A stretch of 64,000 nt of DNA from Oscillatoriales cyanobacterium (GTDB lineage Bacteria > Cyanobacteriota > Cyanobacteriia > Cyanobacteriales > Laspinemataceae). Both the position numbers and the translations under genes were made by a program. Shown one piece after another: positions 52,288-61,762 of the stretch. The stretch lies in contig JAABRM010000035.1 in assembly GCA_011390955.1 (NCBI GenBank), forward strand, positions 1 to 64,000, written 5' to 3'. The first letter of the stretch is position 1. Every line of letters begins with the position of its first letter. The notes under the pieces were generated by a model. The model saw only the letters and a program-made list of their open reading frames with translations. It searched no databases and was not told the origin of the DNA.

Positions 52288-52420
52288 AGAGAAAAGAGAA
52301 AAGAGAAAAGAGAAAAGAGAAAAGAGAAAAGAGAAAAGAGAAAAGAGAAAAGAGAAAAGAGAAAAGAAATTTTCTTCTATCCTCTATCCTCTATCCTCTA
52401 TCCTCTATTCTCTATGCTAT
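52288..52420. repeat. Two adjacent heptamer arrays
   Basis: About 12 AGAGAAA units (52288-52368) followed by about seven CTCTATC units (52374-52420). The ~290 bp to the left (51992-52287) hold nothing I can support except a short TTTCCTATGGGAAA palindrome near 52137. Confidence 0.9.
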
Positions 52421-52456
52421 GAACCTCAATTTTATCGGGGTTGAGGTGCGATCGCC

Positions 52457-53545
52457 TCACTTGACCGCAGGCAAATCACCAATATAAGTGCCTAATGCGC
52501 GGGCAGTATGGACTAAACCAGAATCGGGATTGACTGGCTGAGTGCCTTTGTGGAAGACATCATCCAGTGGCACACTGACCACCTCTCCATTTTGCCAAGC
52601 CACCATCCGTCCGTATCGCTCTTCGGCAATCAAATCCACTGCTGCTTTGCCAAAAGCGGTGGCGAGGAGGCGATCGAATGCGGAAGGCACCCCACCCCGT
52701 TGGACGTGACCGAGCACCGTGACTCGGGCTTCGATCTCGTTGCCACTGACCCGGCAAATTTCATCAGCCACATATTCACCAATTCCCCGCAGCCGGAGTT
52801 CACCGTGAGAGTCGGTATAATAACGAGATTCCCCAGAGGAGGTTTTCGCCCCTTCCGCGACCACCACGATCGCGAATTTCCGACCCCAGCGATCCTTCAA
52901 CTCAGAAATTTTCTTACAAACATTTTCAATCGAGTAAGGAATTTCCGGCAATAAAATGCAATCGGCGCCCCCGGCAATTCCCGCGTGTAAGGCCAAATGA
53001 CCGGCGTCTCGGCCCATCACTTCCACCACCATGACGCGATCGTGACTTGCCGCCGTAAACGTCAAGCGATACAAAGCATCTACAATGGTATTCACCGCCG
53101 TATCAAATCCCACGGATCTTTCAGTCAGGGCCACATCATTATCAATTGTTTTCGGCACTCCCACCAGATTCCAATTTCCTTTAGCGGCCAGTTGAGATAG
53201 AATCGCTAAACTGCCATCACCACCAACCCCAATCAAGGCATCCAAACCTAAATCTCGATAACCCGCAATTACTTGATCCGCATTCGCTTCCGTATCTCCT
53301 TTATTAATTGATCCCAAAATCGTACCACCGGCACTCAGCAAAGGATCGATCCCTCTTAAGTCCAGACCGTGGACGTTTAAAACCACCGATTTCCGCTCAA
53401 TTAAACCCTGGGTAGCGTAGACAATTCCTAGCACTTCCCAATCATAAGTCAGGGTGGCGTGACTCACCACCGCACGAATGACCGCATTTAATCCAGGACA
53501 ATCTCCACCACTGGTCAGAATTCCAATTCTTTTGCGAGTTTTCAT
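52457..53545 (-). CDS. pfkA: 6-phosphofructokinase
   Basis: A 362-residue phosphofructokinase catalysing fructose-6-phosphate to fructose-1,6-bisphosphate. ILTSGGDCPGLNAVIR opens the fold, GVGGDGSLAIL has the GGDGS form of ATP-using enzymes, and VPKTIDND carries Lys where classical ATP-PFKs have Gly, the mixed state seen in many cyanobacterial and group III enzymes. VMGRDAGHLAL and RVTVLGHVQRGG bind substrate. Phosphoryl donor choice (ATP most likely) cannot be fully settled by eye. Confidence 0.94.
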   Translation of the reverse strand: MKTRKRIGILTSGGDCPGLNAVIRAVVSHATLTYDWEVLGIVYATQGLIERKSVVLNVHGLDLRGIDPLLSAGGTILGSINKGDTEANADQVIAGYRDLGLDALIGVGGDGSLAILSQLAAKGNWNLVGVPKTIDNDVALTERSVGFDTAVNTIVDALYRLTFTAASHDRVMVVEVMGRDAGHLALHAGIAGGADCILLPEIPYSIENVCKKISELKDRWGRKFAIVVVAEGAKTSSGESRYYTDSHGELRLRGIGEYVADEICRVSGNEIEARVTVLGHVQRGGVPSAFDRLLATAFGKAAVDLIAEERYGRMVAWQNGEVVSVPLDDVFHKGTQPVNPDSGLVHTARALGTYIGDLPAVK

Positions 53546-53800
53546 ACAGTTCCCACTGAATTAATCAACTTTCTTTGTTGAGAATAAACTAAACAAACAC
53601 TTTACGATCGGAGTCTGTAGTAAATTCAGATTTAATAATTTCTTTTAAAAAATTTAATATTTTCTTCAGATATTCTCTGGATTTAACTTATTGCGTTTGA
53701 TGACCAAATTTTATAGAACGAATGATTCTTATAGTATCAGAAAAAGTTAGATTAGTCACATAAAATATGCTCAATATTATAGATATTTGCTGACAAAAAA

Positions 53801-53873
53801 TATTTGTTGTTGGTTATTTGTTGTTGGTTGTTGGTTATTTGTTGTTGGTTATTGGTTATTGGTTGTTGGTTAT
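53801..53873. repeat. TTGTTGG/TTATTTG heptamer array
   Basis: Ten or so heptamers of TTGTTGG, TTATTTG and TTATTGG. The stretch on the left (53546-53800) is AT-rich and shows no gene. Confidence 0.85.
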
Positions 53874-54020
53874 AGTCTAATCCTCGACTCTGCCGCGCCA
53901 ATGCCGCCCGATCCCCTCCTGAAGGCCATTCCGCAAGGCCGGAAAAAAAATCTGAAAATTTTTTTGGCATTAAGCGATCGCTTTTCCAAATCTTGTGCTA
54001 TGATAATTTACGGTCAGCCT

Positions 54021-54112
54021 GGAGAGGTGGCTGAGGGGTTGAAAGCGGCAGATTGCTAATCTGTTGTACGGCAGGTAACTCCGTACCGAGGGTTCGAATC
54101 CCTCCCTCTCCG
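54021..54112 (+). tRNA. tRNA-Ser (GCT)
   Basis: Acceptor GGAGAGG (54021-54027) pairs with CCTCTCC (54105-54111), discriminator G. Anticodon loop TTGCTAA within CAGAT/ATCTG gives GCT (reads AGC/AGT). A long variable arm (class II) and T-loop TTCGAAT are present. CCA not encoded. A TATGAT box lies at 53999-54004. Confidence 0.95.
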
Positions 54113-54172
54113 TTTAGAATCATCCTAATTGGTTAAAACTTCTCAGGATTGATTCATTCCATATCTGGTATA

Positions 54173-54236
54173 GATTCACTCAGTATTCACCGGATTGCTA
54201 TTCTAGCAAAGGATAATCTGAGTGAATCATTTTTTT
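54173..54236 (+). terminator. Rho-independent terminator downstream of tRNA-Ser (GCT)
   Basis: GATTCACTCAG (54173-54183) and CTGAGTGAATC (54218-54228) enclose a smaller TTGCTA/TAGCAA hairpin and are followed by ATTTTTTTT. It lies 60 bp after the tRNA. The rest of the gap to 54434 shows nothing definite. Confidence 0.6.
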
Positions 54237-54434
54237 TAGAGAAGCTATTGGGATGATTTTTTGATATTTAATCCATCGATAGATCAAAAGAACCGCTCGA
54301 AGAGTGTTTCTTAAATAGCGGATATTCACCGAATTTACTGTTTTACTGTTATGCAACCCTCTGGGAGGACACCGTTCGGAGAAGAAACGGTGAAATTAGA
54401 TCGGATATGGGACAAAACCCCCATAAGCTCTAGC

Positions 54435-55526
54435 CTATAAGGGTCGCTCGAAAACGGAGAGGGAGGGATTCGAACCCTCGGTAGCTTTCGCTACACTCGA
54501 TTTCAAGTCGAGCGCAATCGACCACTCTGCCACCTCTCCAGGACAGCTTTTTGCATAGCTGTCTGTGATTATATCACCTTTTACGCCGATTGCGCGATCG
54601 CCAGAAAAATTTCGCCGATAAATTATTTCTTCGGAGACGATCTGCGATTGGTGGTTGACCCAAACAATGCAGATATCGGTGACAACGCCTTGGTTTAAGG
54701 AGATCAGGGAAAAATTTCGCTGTTTTTTTCCCCAGGTCTGGACAATGCGAGGCACGATCGCCCCATTATAGTAAACCGTGCCTTCGGGACTAACCTCAAC
54801 ACATTTACGCATTTCTTGGGTATGCTTCAGCTTGTGGTGCATATGGCCAAAGGTGACTAAGGGAATGGTTTTCCCTAATTTACGAGTTTGCGCGATCGCG
54901 GCTTCTAAGTCTGGGTCGCCATAGTCACCGCCGATCGGTTTCCAGTCCTTGCCACAAATATCTTCCGGGCGATCGCCCAACCCAGTCGGCCCATTATGGC
55001 TTAAAAATATCACCGTATCATAAGCGGACTGGCTGGCGGCTGCGACAATTCTGGCGGTAGACTGCTGCATATTCAGCACCCCAAACCAGTCTCGATAAAA
55101 ATCTGCATATTTCCAACTCGACCCCCCATAACTACAAGGTCTGCCACCGACTACAGATAATCGGAAATCGGGAAAATCCAACTTTTCATAACCCACATGA
55201 GTTTCCCCCAGTAAATCTAGTTGTGTTTGCAGCCGATTTTCTAGTTGCGGATTGTAGGGACATTTTTTTCTGCCCCAAGGAGTAGCGGTGTAAACTGCGT
55301 CATGGTTGCCGAGGATGACCGCTTTCGGGGTTTCTAAAGCGGCAACTTGTTGCACTACAGAGACAGACTCATTGCCAAAATCCCCCACAAATAAGACTAA
55401 ATCAACTCCCAAATGAGCGATCGCCTCATTATCTGCGGTTTCCCATTGCTCGTGAACATCCCCAACCACCGCAATTTTTATGCACTGTTCTGCCCGGTTT
55501 CTCTGTTTCATTTCCTCGGTTCTCAT
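54435..55526 (-). CDS. Metallophosphoesterase (TIGR04168-like) whose frame runs through a tRNA gene
   Basis: A 363-residue calcineurin-like phosphoesterase frame. Metal-site motifs in order are VVGDVHEQW, LFVGDFG, ILGNHDAVY, FLSHNGPTGLG and TFGHMHH; the pattern fits a cyanobacterial group. The last ~35 residues (from about GEVAEWSIALDLKSS) are simply the sense strand of tRNA-Ser (TGA) at 54455-54539 plus 18 bases. The real ending is unclear: either translation goes through the tRNA sequence or the native stop was lost. Start at 55526 or five codons later. Confidence 0.82.
   Translation of the reverse strand: MRTEEMKQRNRAEQCIKIAVVGDVHEQWETADNEAIAHLGVDLVLFVGDFGNESVSVVQQVAALETPKAVILGNHDAVYTATPWGRKKCPYNPQLENRLQTQLDLLGETHVGYEKLDFPDFRLSVVGGRPCSYGGSSWKYADFYRDWFGVLNMQQSTARIVAAASQSAYDTVIFLSHNGPTGLGDRPEDICGKDWKPIGGDYGDPDLEAAIAQTRKLGKTIPLVTFGHMHHKLKHTQEMRKCVEVSPEGTVYYNGAIVPRIVQTWGKKQRNFSLISLNQGVVTDICIVWVNHQSQIVSEEIIYRRNFSGDRAIGVKGDIITDSYAKSCPGEVAEWSIALDLKSSVAKATEGSNPSLSVFERPL
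54455..54539 (-). tRNA. tRNA-Ser (TGA)
   Basis: Read on the minus strand: acceptor GGAGAGG (54539-54533) with CCTCTCC (54462-54456), anticodon loop CTTGAAA in CTCGA/TCGAG giving TGA, long variable arm TGTAGCGAAAGCTACC and T-loop TTCGAAT. A minus-strand TATAAT lies at 54573-54568, inside the phosphoesterase frame. A small hairpin GACAGCT/AGCTGTC precedes it (54542-54563). Confidence 0.95.
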
Positions 55527-56399
55527 CTGTCCATATCCAGGATGTCCATATCCAGGATAAAATGAAACGCCATCTCCGCGAAGAAAAATCCTTTGATTTC
55601 TATCATTAAGAAATAATATCTTGCCCGATTTTTGCCGATTTATGCCGACAGATTAACCCGCTAATTTTAACCCGCTAATTAAATCAGTGGTTTAAATTCC
55701 TTTAAATTTAGGGCAATTTGGCTAATAGGCAAACATTCATTCCCCGATCGATGCCGACCTTTCCAGATTGATTAATTAATCAAGATTATGGCTAAACGTA
55801 AAAAAATATTAATTTTTTTTTACGTTGTGGAAAAAAAATCCGCGCTCGTCCTGACTTGTTAATGCGATCGAAACCCAATCTTATTTAGCTTGACAAATCC
55901 AGGAAAATTTGCTATATACCCGCTAAGTTCTGATGGCGGATGTTGGGAGGAAAAATCCCGAATATTCTCTGCCAAATAGGGGCGATCGCCCCCCGATCGA
56001 TTGGCGGAAAAATCCTGAATTTCTCCCCGCAGAAATCAACCATCAAAACCAGTCTGACCGCGAATTTATATTACTGGTGAATAATTATTAACCTGCGATC
56101 CAGATCCGCAGGTTAATAATTATTCACAAAAGCTACCATCCACCGGCCAATGTCAGACAAGTGAGAAAATTTCTTTTAACTGGCGATCGACGGGGGTTTA
56201 CTTCCGATTAAAATGAAGAGCATTCCTAACAATTTCAGGGGCTAGGAATACCTAAAATCGCTGATAATCTTAAAACCGGACAACCTTTGACCGGAATAGA
56301 TAAACAAAAACGAAAATCGATTGTGATATCCACAGGAAAGCGGCGATCTCTTCAATGATGTAATTTATTAACCATCAACCATTTAGAGGTGACACAATA
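55527..56399. other. Long non-coding gap with a 21 bp-arm palindrome
   Basis: No gene seen in about 870 bp. The main feature is a perfect inverted repeat, left arm 56077-56097 (GTGAATAATTATTAACCTGC then G) and right arm 56107-56127, with loop ATCCAGATC. It lies 273 bp upstream of the coiled-coil/EamA gene. No T-run follows on either strand. HIP1 sites and an AT-rich block (55800-55840) are also present. Confidence 0.6.
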
Positions 56400-58353
56400 A
56401 TGGGGCCACTGGACAATTTACCACAAGACCCAGGATCCCAGGATCCCAGAGAATTGCAACATCTTCTGATGTCCATGACACGGGAGATTCGAGATATCCA
56501 ACATACATTACTGGTTCAACTGAACCAAGATGTCACCAGGCTTCACGCGGAAAAAGACCGGCTGAGGCAGGATATTAGCGAACTACAACGCCAAGAAAAA
56601 CAGTTACAAACTCGGCAAATCCAAGGATTTAACCGCCAGCAACTGGCGCAACAACAACTTTGGTCTAAGCAACTGGCGCAAGTGTTGGCGTCCAATCTCC
56701 AAGATGAACTCAGCCAACGCTTTAAGGAATTTGCTCCCCCCGCAGAACGACCCAGTATTCGAGGGGCAGGGCAGAGTCCGAGTTTGTCTCAAGGGGCTGC
56801 CAGCAGTCAAAGCGATAGCGCTTATCGTTTAATGGCTTCTTTGGATAACACCCTCAATACCACTTTCAAAACTCTGCAACAAGAACTCAGTAGCTATCAA
56901 AGCTCCATTTCCCAACAGCTTAATCGGATGCATTCGCTCCAGCAACAAGGGGAAGTCATTTTAGAGACTTTGGTAGAACGGCTGATTTCCCAACTCCAAG
57001 AAGATGCCGGGGGTGTGAGTTCTGATGTAGGTAAGTTGCTGGGCGATCGCTTCACGGGGCAACCCACACCCCAGCCGACACCCCAAACCGCCGCCCCAAC
57101 CCCGCACAGACCAGAACCCACCAGACAAATGGGAGTGGTTGAGCGTCCGGCACCACAACCCGCCGCCGCCCCTGCCCCTGCCCCTACTCCAGCACAAACC
57201 CAAGAACAAAAAAACTTTGTCACCGGGATCGTGCTGATTTTGTTGTCTTCGTTGATTATTTCGATTCAGAACATTGTCACGCGAGTGATTTTAAGCGTTC
57301 AGCCGGTGCTGTTTTTGGGAGACATGGGGGGCATCATTGGGCCGAGTGCTGGGAATTCCCTGTTAATTCTGGCCATGCGGATGATCTTTGTCGTCCCCGG
57401 GATGTTGATCGTCGGTTCCATTCTCTACCCAAACACCTTGCGGGATATTCGACAATTGGGCAATCCCGAAAAACGAGGCTCCGTATGGATCGTCATTTTG
57501 AGTGGCGTTTCTTTGTTCCTGTCTCAATTTTTTATCTACTTTGCCCTAGGAAACGTGGCAACTGGGGTGGCGATTTCGATTTTCTTTGTCTTTCCCACCG
57601 TCACCGTTTTGTTGGCATGGTTAATTTTTGGCAGTCGCCCTAGTTTTATTTTGGGTTTAGCCACGATTACGATTTATATCGGCTGCTTCCTGACGGTTCC
57701 TGCCGCCGCGTTTCAGTCGAGAGCCGGGAGTAATATTTGGTTAGGGGCGGGAACTGCCTTGTTGTCCGGGGTGACGTTTGCGGGCTATGTGATTCTGACT
57801 CAACTGAGTGCGAAAAAGCTGAAATTGCATCCGGCTCCCTATAGTGTGATCAACTTCTTCGTCATCTTAGTTTTGGCGACAGGGGCGTTGGGCTTCTTCC
57901 CCGCTAATGTTCCTGAAGGAAATCAGACAGCGCTTTGGGTTGGAGCGTTGATTCTGGCCGTGACAGAGTGCGAAAAAGCTGAAATTGCATCCGGCTCCGT
58001 ATAGTGTGATCAACTTCTTCGTCATCTTAGTTTTGGCGACAGGGGCGTTGGGCTTCTTCCCCGCTAATGTTCCTGAAGGAAATCAGACAGCGCTTTGGGT
58101 TGGAGCGTTGATTCTGGCCGTGACAACTTTGACGGGTTATGCATTGAATAACTTTGGCATTCCCATGATTGGTGCTGCTTTTGCTTCCGTAGTTTCTGCA
58201 TCTGGTCCCGCTTTGACCAGCTTGCTGGCCGTCGGGGTGATTAGTGAAAGTTTGGCACTGAATCAATGGTTAGGTGTGGGGCTGGTGACTCTGTGGGTTA
58301 TTGGCATTAGTGTGGATAATATGAGTCGCCAGAAACAAGCGGCTAAGAAATAA
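56400..58353 (+). pseudogene. Coiled-coil/EamA transporter fusion, frame broken by a tandem duplication
   Basis: The first frame (56400-58004) encodes 534 residues: a coiled-coil domain (about 15-200), a Pro/Ala-rich linker (about 215-268) and an EamA/DMT-type transporter starting at about 275 (GIVLILLSSLIISIQNIVTR). It ends prematurely with CEKAEIASGSV because a 160 bp segment is repeated. The missing end continues in another frame to 58353. Removing one copy gives exactly 597 codons plus stop and ten helices. Substrate unknown; a soluble coiled coil ahead of an EamA protein is unusual. Confidence 0.88.
57806..58125 (+). repeat. 160 bp tandem duplication
   Basis: 57806-57965 and 57966-58125 are identical except for one base (GGCTCCC versus GGCTCCG near 57838/57998). 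Each begins GAGTGCGAAAAAGCTGAAAT and ends GGCCGTGACA. 160 is not a multiple of three, so the duplication shifts the EamA frame. Confidence 0.95.
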
Positions 58354-58404
58354 TCCCCAATCATCCCCGTTTTTGGTTTGAATGAAACCGTTAGAATCCC
58401 CCTA

Positions 58405-58430
58405 AACCCCCTGGAAAAGGGGGGTTATTT
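58405..58430 (+). terminator. Terminator after the EamA gene
   Basis: AACCCCC (58405-58411) and GGGGGTT (58420-58426) around TGGAAAAG, followed by ATTTTC. 50 bp after the EamA stop. Confidence 0.6.
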
Positions 58431-58447
58431 TCTGTTGATTTTTGCCT

Positions 58448-58491
58448 AAAGAAGAAAACCAGCGATCGCTAAATCGCTGGTTTTCTTCTTT
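58448..58491. terminator. Bidirectional 19 bp-stem terminator
   Basis: AAAGAAGAAAACCAGCGAT (58448-58466) and its exact complement (58473-58491) with loop CGCTAA. T-rich on the right arm and A-rich on the left, so it can end transcripts from both the EamA gene and the minus-strand tRNA-Ser (GGA). Confidence 0.7.
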
Positions 58492-58498
58492 TACGGTA

Positions 58499-58585
58499 CG
58501 GAGAGGGAGGGATTCGAACCCTCGTTAAAGTTACCCCTAAACAGCATTTCCAGTGCTGCGCCTTCAACCGCTCGGCCACCTCTCC
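58499..58585 (-). tRNA. tRNA-Ser (GGA)
   Basis: Minus strand: acceptor GGAGAGG (58585-58579) with CCTCTCC, anticodon stem GCAGC...GCTG with loop giving GGA (reads TCC/TCT), a long variable arm and T-loop TTCGAAT. Third serine tRNA within 4.6 kb; all share acceptor and T-arm sequences. Confidence 0.95.
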
Positions 58586-58832
58586 AGGGGACATGAATAT
58601 TTAATTTGTCTACCGAAAATCCATTGTAGCAGCACCTACCCAGATTTTGTCAAGGGGTCAGAGAAATTTTTTTTCGCGATCGCCTCATTCTGGGTTCAAG
58701 GGATGAAAAAAACGACTTCAAAACATTGATAGATCATTGGTAGATCATTGATCCAGATTTGTCGTAATCTGGAATGGCAGGATATTCTTGCTTGTAATCC
58801 CTGCATTTAATCTTGACAAAGCCTTTTTAATT

Positions 58833-59201
58833 ATGACTCGTTCCTACACTGTCAAAATTCACCATCGCCAAACCGGAGAACATTATACGGTTGAAGTCCC
58901 GGAAGATCGCTACATCCTCCACACAGCGGAAGCCCAAAATGCCGATTTACCTTTTTCCTGTCGGAATGGCGCCTGCACCAGTTGCGCCGTGCGGATAATT
59001 TCTGGGGAAATTTACCAGCCGGAAGCAATGGGTTTATCACCTCACTTAAGACAGGAAGGCTATGCGCTTTTATGTGTGAGTTATCCTCGGTCTGATTTAG
59101 TGGTGGAAACCCAAGATGAGGATGAAGTCTATGAACTGCAATTTGGCCGTTACTTTGGTAAGGGTAAAGTCAGGACTGGATTACCTTTAGATGAAGACTA
59201 A
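58833..59201 (+). CDS. [2Fe-2S] plant-type ferredoxin
   Basis: A 122-residue ferredoxin from ATG 58833. Cluster ligands are C43, C48, C51 (CRNGACTSC) and C81 (ALLCVSYP). The C-terminal tail after VVETQDEDEVYELQF (FGRYFGKGKVRTGLPLDED) is longer than in photosynthetic PetF, so it is probably a specialised paralogue and not the main photosystem I acceptor. 15 upstream in-frame codons lack conservation. Confidence 0.92.
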   Translation: MTRSYTVKIHHRQTGEHYTVEVPEDRYILHTAEAQNADLPFSCRNGACTSCAVRIISGEIYQPEAMGLSPHLRQEGYALLCVSYPRSDLVVETQDEDEVYELQFGRYFGKGKVRTGLPLDED

Positions 59202-59261
59202 CTTCTATAATCGATCGCTGGTTAAGTTATTTAAGTGATAAAAACAAGTGAGAGATGAATT

Positions 59262-59846
59262 GTGAGATTCATCAAAATTTCCCGCTGGAAAATTTTGTGC
59301 TTGGGCCTCTTAACCCCGATCCTCTTGGGCTGTCATGCCATTGGGGACGCTTCGCGAACGCCAGCGACTAACCGCCAAAAAATTTTAGTCAAGGTGGAAC
59401 GGGTCGTTAGTGGCCAAACGCTAGAAATTTCTAGAGACGATGAGACCAAAAGACTGCGGTTAATTGGGATTTCCTCTCCCGCGTGGCTGCCAAAGTGCCA
59501 GCAAGCCCCTTGGGAGGCGGAGGCGAAAAAACAGCTACAAGAAAAGCTGGAAGGTGAATCGGTCTGGCTGGAATTTGACCAGCAGACGGAAGACAATTAC
59601 GATCGCTACTTGGGTTATCTTTGGCAAGATGAAGAGTTGATTAATGAGTGGCTGGTAAAACAAGGACTGGTCCTAGCCAGTAGCCCCCGCGAACCAAATA
59701 CCAAATATTCCCAAAAGCTGGCTTATGCTCAGGAATGGGCAAGAATCATGGAGTTGGGGATTTGGAATTGGGAAAACCCGATGCGTCAAACTCCACAGGA
59801 GTTTCGCAATTTGGATTGTGAATCATCGGCAATTAACCTTTTTTAG
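59262..59846 (+). CDS. Thermonuclease-family (SNase-like) lipoprotein
   Basis: A 194-residue protein: signal peptide with lipobox LLGC (Cys24), then an OB-fold SNase domain. LRLIGISSPAW (first Arg), PWEAEAKKQLQ (Glu) and NYDRYLGYLW (second Arg) match the catalytic set of staphylococcal-type nucleases, though the spacing should be checked. It should be a membrane-attached, Ca-dependent nuclease in the periplasm or on the surface. GTG start with GAGAGATG upstream. Confidence 0.85.
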   Translation: MRFIKISRWKILCLGLLTPILLGCHAIGDASRTPATNRQKILVKVERVVSGQTLEISRDDETKRLRLIGISSPAWLPKCQQAPWEAEAKKQLQEKLEGESVWLEFDQQTEDNYDRYLGYLWQDEELINEWLVKQGLVLASSPREPNTKYSQKLAYAQEWARIMELGIWNWENPMRQTPQEFRNLDCESSAINLF

Positions 59847-59893
59847 CTGTGATTTTTAGCTTTTTCTAACTTGAAACGTTTAAACGGAAAATA

Positions 59894-60733
59894 ATGACTG
59901 AGCCAACCCGCGAACAATTACAAAGCTTTCTCGATGTGGCGATTCTCGCTGCCCAAGCCGCTGGAACTGTGCTGCAATCTTATTGGGGCAATTTAGAGCA
60001 AATTAGAGAAAAAGGCCGTTCCGGAGATTTAGTCACGGAAGCGGATCAAGCCTCAGAAGCGGTGATTTTAGAGGTGCTGCGCCGTCATTTGCCGGATCAT
60101 GGGATTCTGGCAGAAGAAAGTGGCAGCCTGGGTAATGCTAACAGCGAATATTTATGGGCGATCGACCCTTTGGACGGGACGACTAATTATGCTCATCAAT
60201 ACCCGTTTTCTTCGGCTTCGATCGGACTATTAATTAATGGGGTGCCTTATGTGGGGGCAGTGTTCGATCCATTTCATCAAGAGTTGTATTGTGCGGCTAA
60301 AGGCTTGGGGGCTACTTGCAACGGTCGTCCGATTAAAGTGTCGCAAATCTCCGAGTTAGAAAAAAGTTTGCTGGTGACGGGGTTTGCCTACGATCGCCGG
60401 GAAACCACGGATAATAACTATGCTGAATTTTGTCATTTTACCCATAAGACTCAAGGGGTGCGCCGGTCGGGATCCGCTTCCATTGATTTAGCTCATGTGG
60501 CTTGCGGTCGCTTGGATGGGTACTGGGAACGGGGACTGTCTCCCTGGGACTTAACCGCTGGGGTGGTTTTAGTCCAAGAAGCTGGGGGAAAAGTCACCGC
60601 TTATGATGGGGGTGATTTACAGATTTATACAGGCCGAATTCTTGCCAGTAATGGTTTGATCCATGAGAGGATGAGTCAGGAGTTGGAGCAGGTGCGGCAG
60701 CAACGAGAAGCATCCATCACTGGGACTTCGTGA
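59894..60733 (+). CDS. Inositol-monophosphatase-family phosphatase
   Basis: A 279-residue Mg-dependent, Li-sensitive-type phosphatase. Metal-binding motifs are EADQASE, AEESG and WAIDPLDGTTNYAHQYPF, with SPWDLTAGVVLVQEAGG at the C-terminal half. The family includes SuhB and HisN; a HisN role (histidinol phosphatase) is possible given hisZ 1 kb downstream, but members cannot be told apart by motif alone. Cytoplasmic. Confidence 0.9.
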   Translation: MTEPTREQLQSFLDVAILAAQAAGTVLQSYWGNLEQIREKGRSGDLVTEADQASEAVILEVLRRHLPDHGILAEESGSLGNANSEYLWAIDPLDGTTNYAHQYPFSSASIGLLINGVPYVGAVFDPFHQELYCAAKGLGATCNGRPIKVSQISELEKSLLVTGFAYDRRETTDNNYAEFCHFTHKTQGVRRSGSASIDLAHVACGRLDGYWERGLSPWDLTAGVVLVQEAGGKVTAYDGGDLQIYTGRILASNGLIHERMSQELEQVRQQREASITGTS

Positions 60734-60793
60734 AACAAAGAAGTAAACTAGAAGTGAGCCAAAGAAAGTTAGGAAAAACAGGAATATCTAACG

Positions 60794-61762
60794 ATGTCTT
60801 TTAAAATTACCCAGGGCTTATTTCAATTTGATTTTACCGATCACTATGCGGTGTTGGGCGTTCCTTTGGATGCACAGCCCAATCCAATTCGTAAACGCTA
60901 TATGCAAATAGCCCGACGCCTTCATCCAGATAGTTGTAAAGCGGAGACTCCCGAAGATCAAAAGTTAGCCAGTAATTTACTGGCTAAATTGGTGAGTCCC
61001 GCTTATAACCAGTTGACCAAAGATCGCGATCGCGCTGAATATACGGTGATTCTGAAAACGATGGCTAAACGCCTGGTTCAAGAAAAGGATCGACTGAAAA
61101 TCAATAGTGAATCTGCTAAAAAATTATTAACGTCACAAAGTTTTGACGAAGACTATAAAAAAGCTTTAGAAGAACTCGCTAATCAAGAGTATGAATCTTT
61201 CAGCAAGACTCTAGAAATTATGGGTCAAATTAGCGAGTTAAATTTAGTCTATCTGCTGAGAAAACAAAGTATTGGTCAATCTTTGACCGCAGCGCCACCA
61301 GCGGCTAAACCGGCGACACCGGCAGCCACTCCGACCGCAGGGGCAGCAAAACCGACCACACCGGCAGTCACTCCAGTGGAGGAGAAAAAACCAGCGGCAG
61401 CTATTGCGCCAAAAAGTGCTTCAAAAGTTGATAAATTGTGCGATCGCGCCGAAGAATATATGAAATTGGAGAATTTCGCTGAGGCGGTGGTACAATTAAA
61501 AGAAGCCATCAAACTTGAACCCAAAAATAGTAAATCTCATGCTTTATTAGGCATGGTTTATTTGAAGCAAAATCAGGCAAGTATGGCTAAAGTTCATATT
61601 AGCCAAGCTTTGAAATTAAATCCTCAAGAACCAGTGGCTTTAAAAGCGAAAAAAGAACTGGAAAAACCAGCAGAGCAAAGTAGCGGGAAATCAAAGGATA
61701 AAGCCGGTAAACAAGATAAGTCCGGTGGCGGATTATTTGGTCTTTTTGGTAAGAAAAAATAA
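60794..61762 (+). CDS. J-domain protein with C-terminal TPR repeats
   Basis: A 322-residue protein. J domain at about 15-75 with HPD at 44-46 (ARRLHPDSCK), so it can stimulate DnaK. Then a helical stretch, a Pro/Ala/Thr linker (about 168-208), about two TPR units (AEEYMKLENFAEAVVQLKEA; HALLGMVYLKQNQASMAKVH) and a basic Gly/Lys tail. Probably a co-chaperone that recruits DnaK to a TPR-bound client. Its stop overlaps the hisZ start (TAATG), so the genes are coupled. Confidence 0.9.
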   Translation: MSFKITQGLFQFDFTDHYAVLGVPLDAQPNPIRKRYMQIARRLHPDSCKAETPEDQKLASNLLAKLVSPAYNQLTKDRDRAEYTVILKTMAKRLVQEKDRLKINSESAKKLLTSQSFDEDYKKALEELANQEYESFSKTLEIMGQISELNLVYLLRKQSIGQSLTAAPPAAKPATPAATPTAGAAKPTTPAVTPVEEKKPAAAIAPKSASKVDKLCDRAEEYMKLENFAEAVVQLKEAIKLEPKNSKSHALLGMVYLKQNQASMAKVHISQALKLNPQEPVALKAKKELEKPAEQSSGKSKDKAGKQDKSGGGLFGLFGKKK

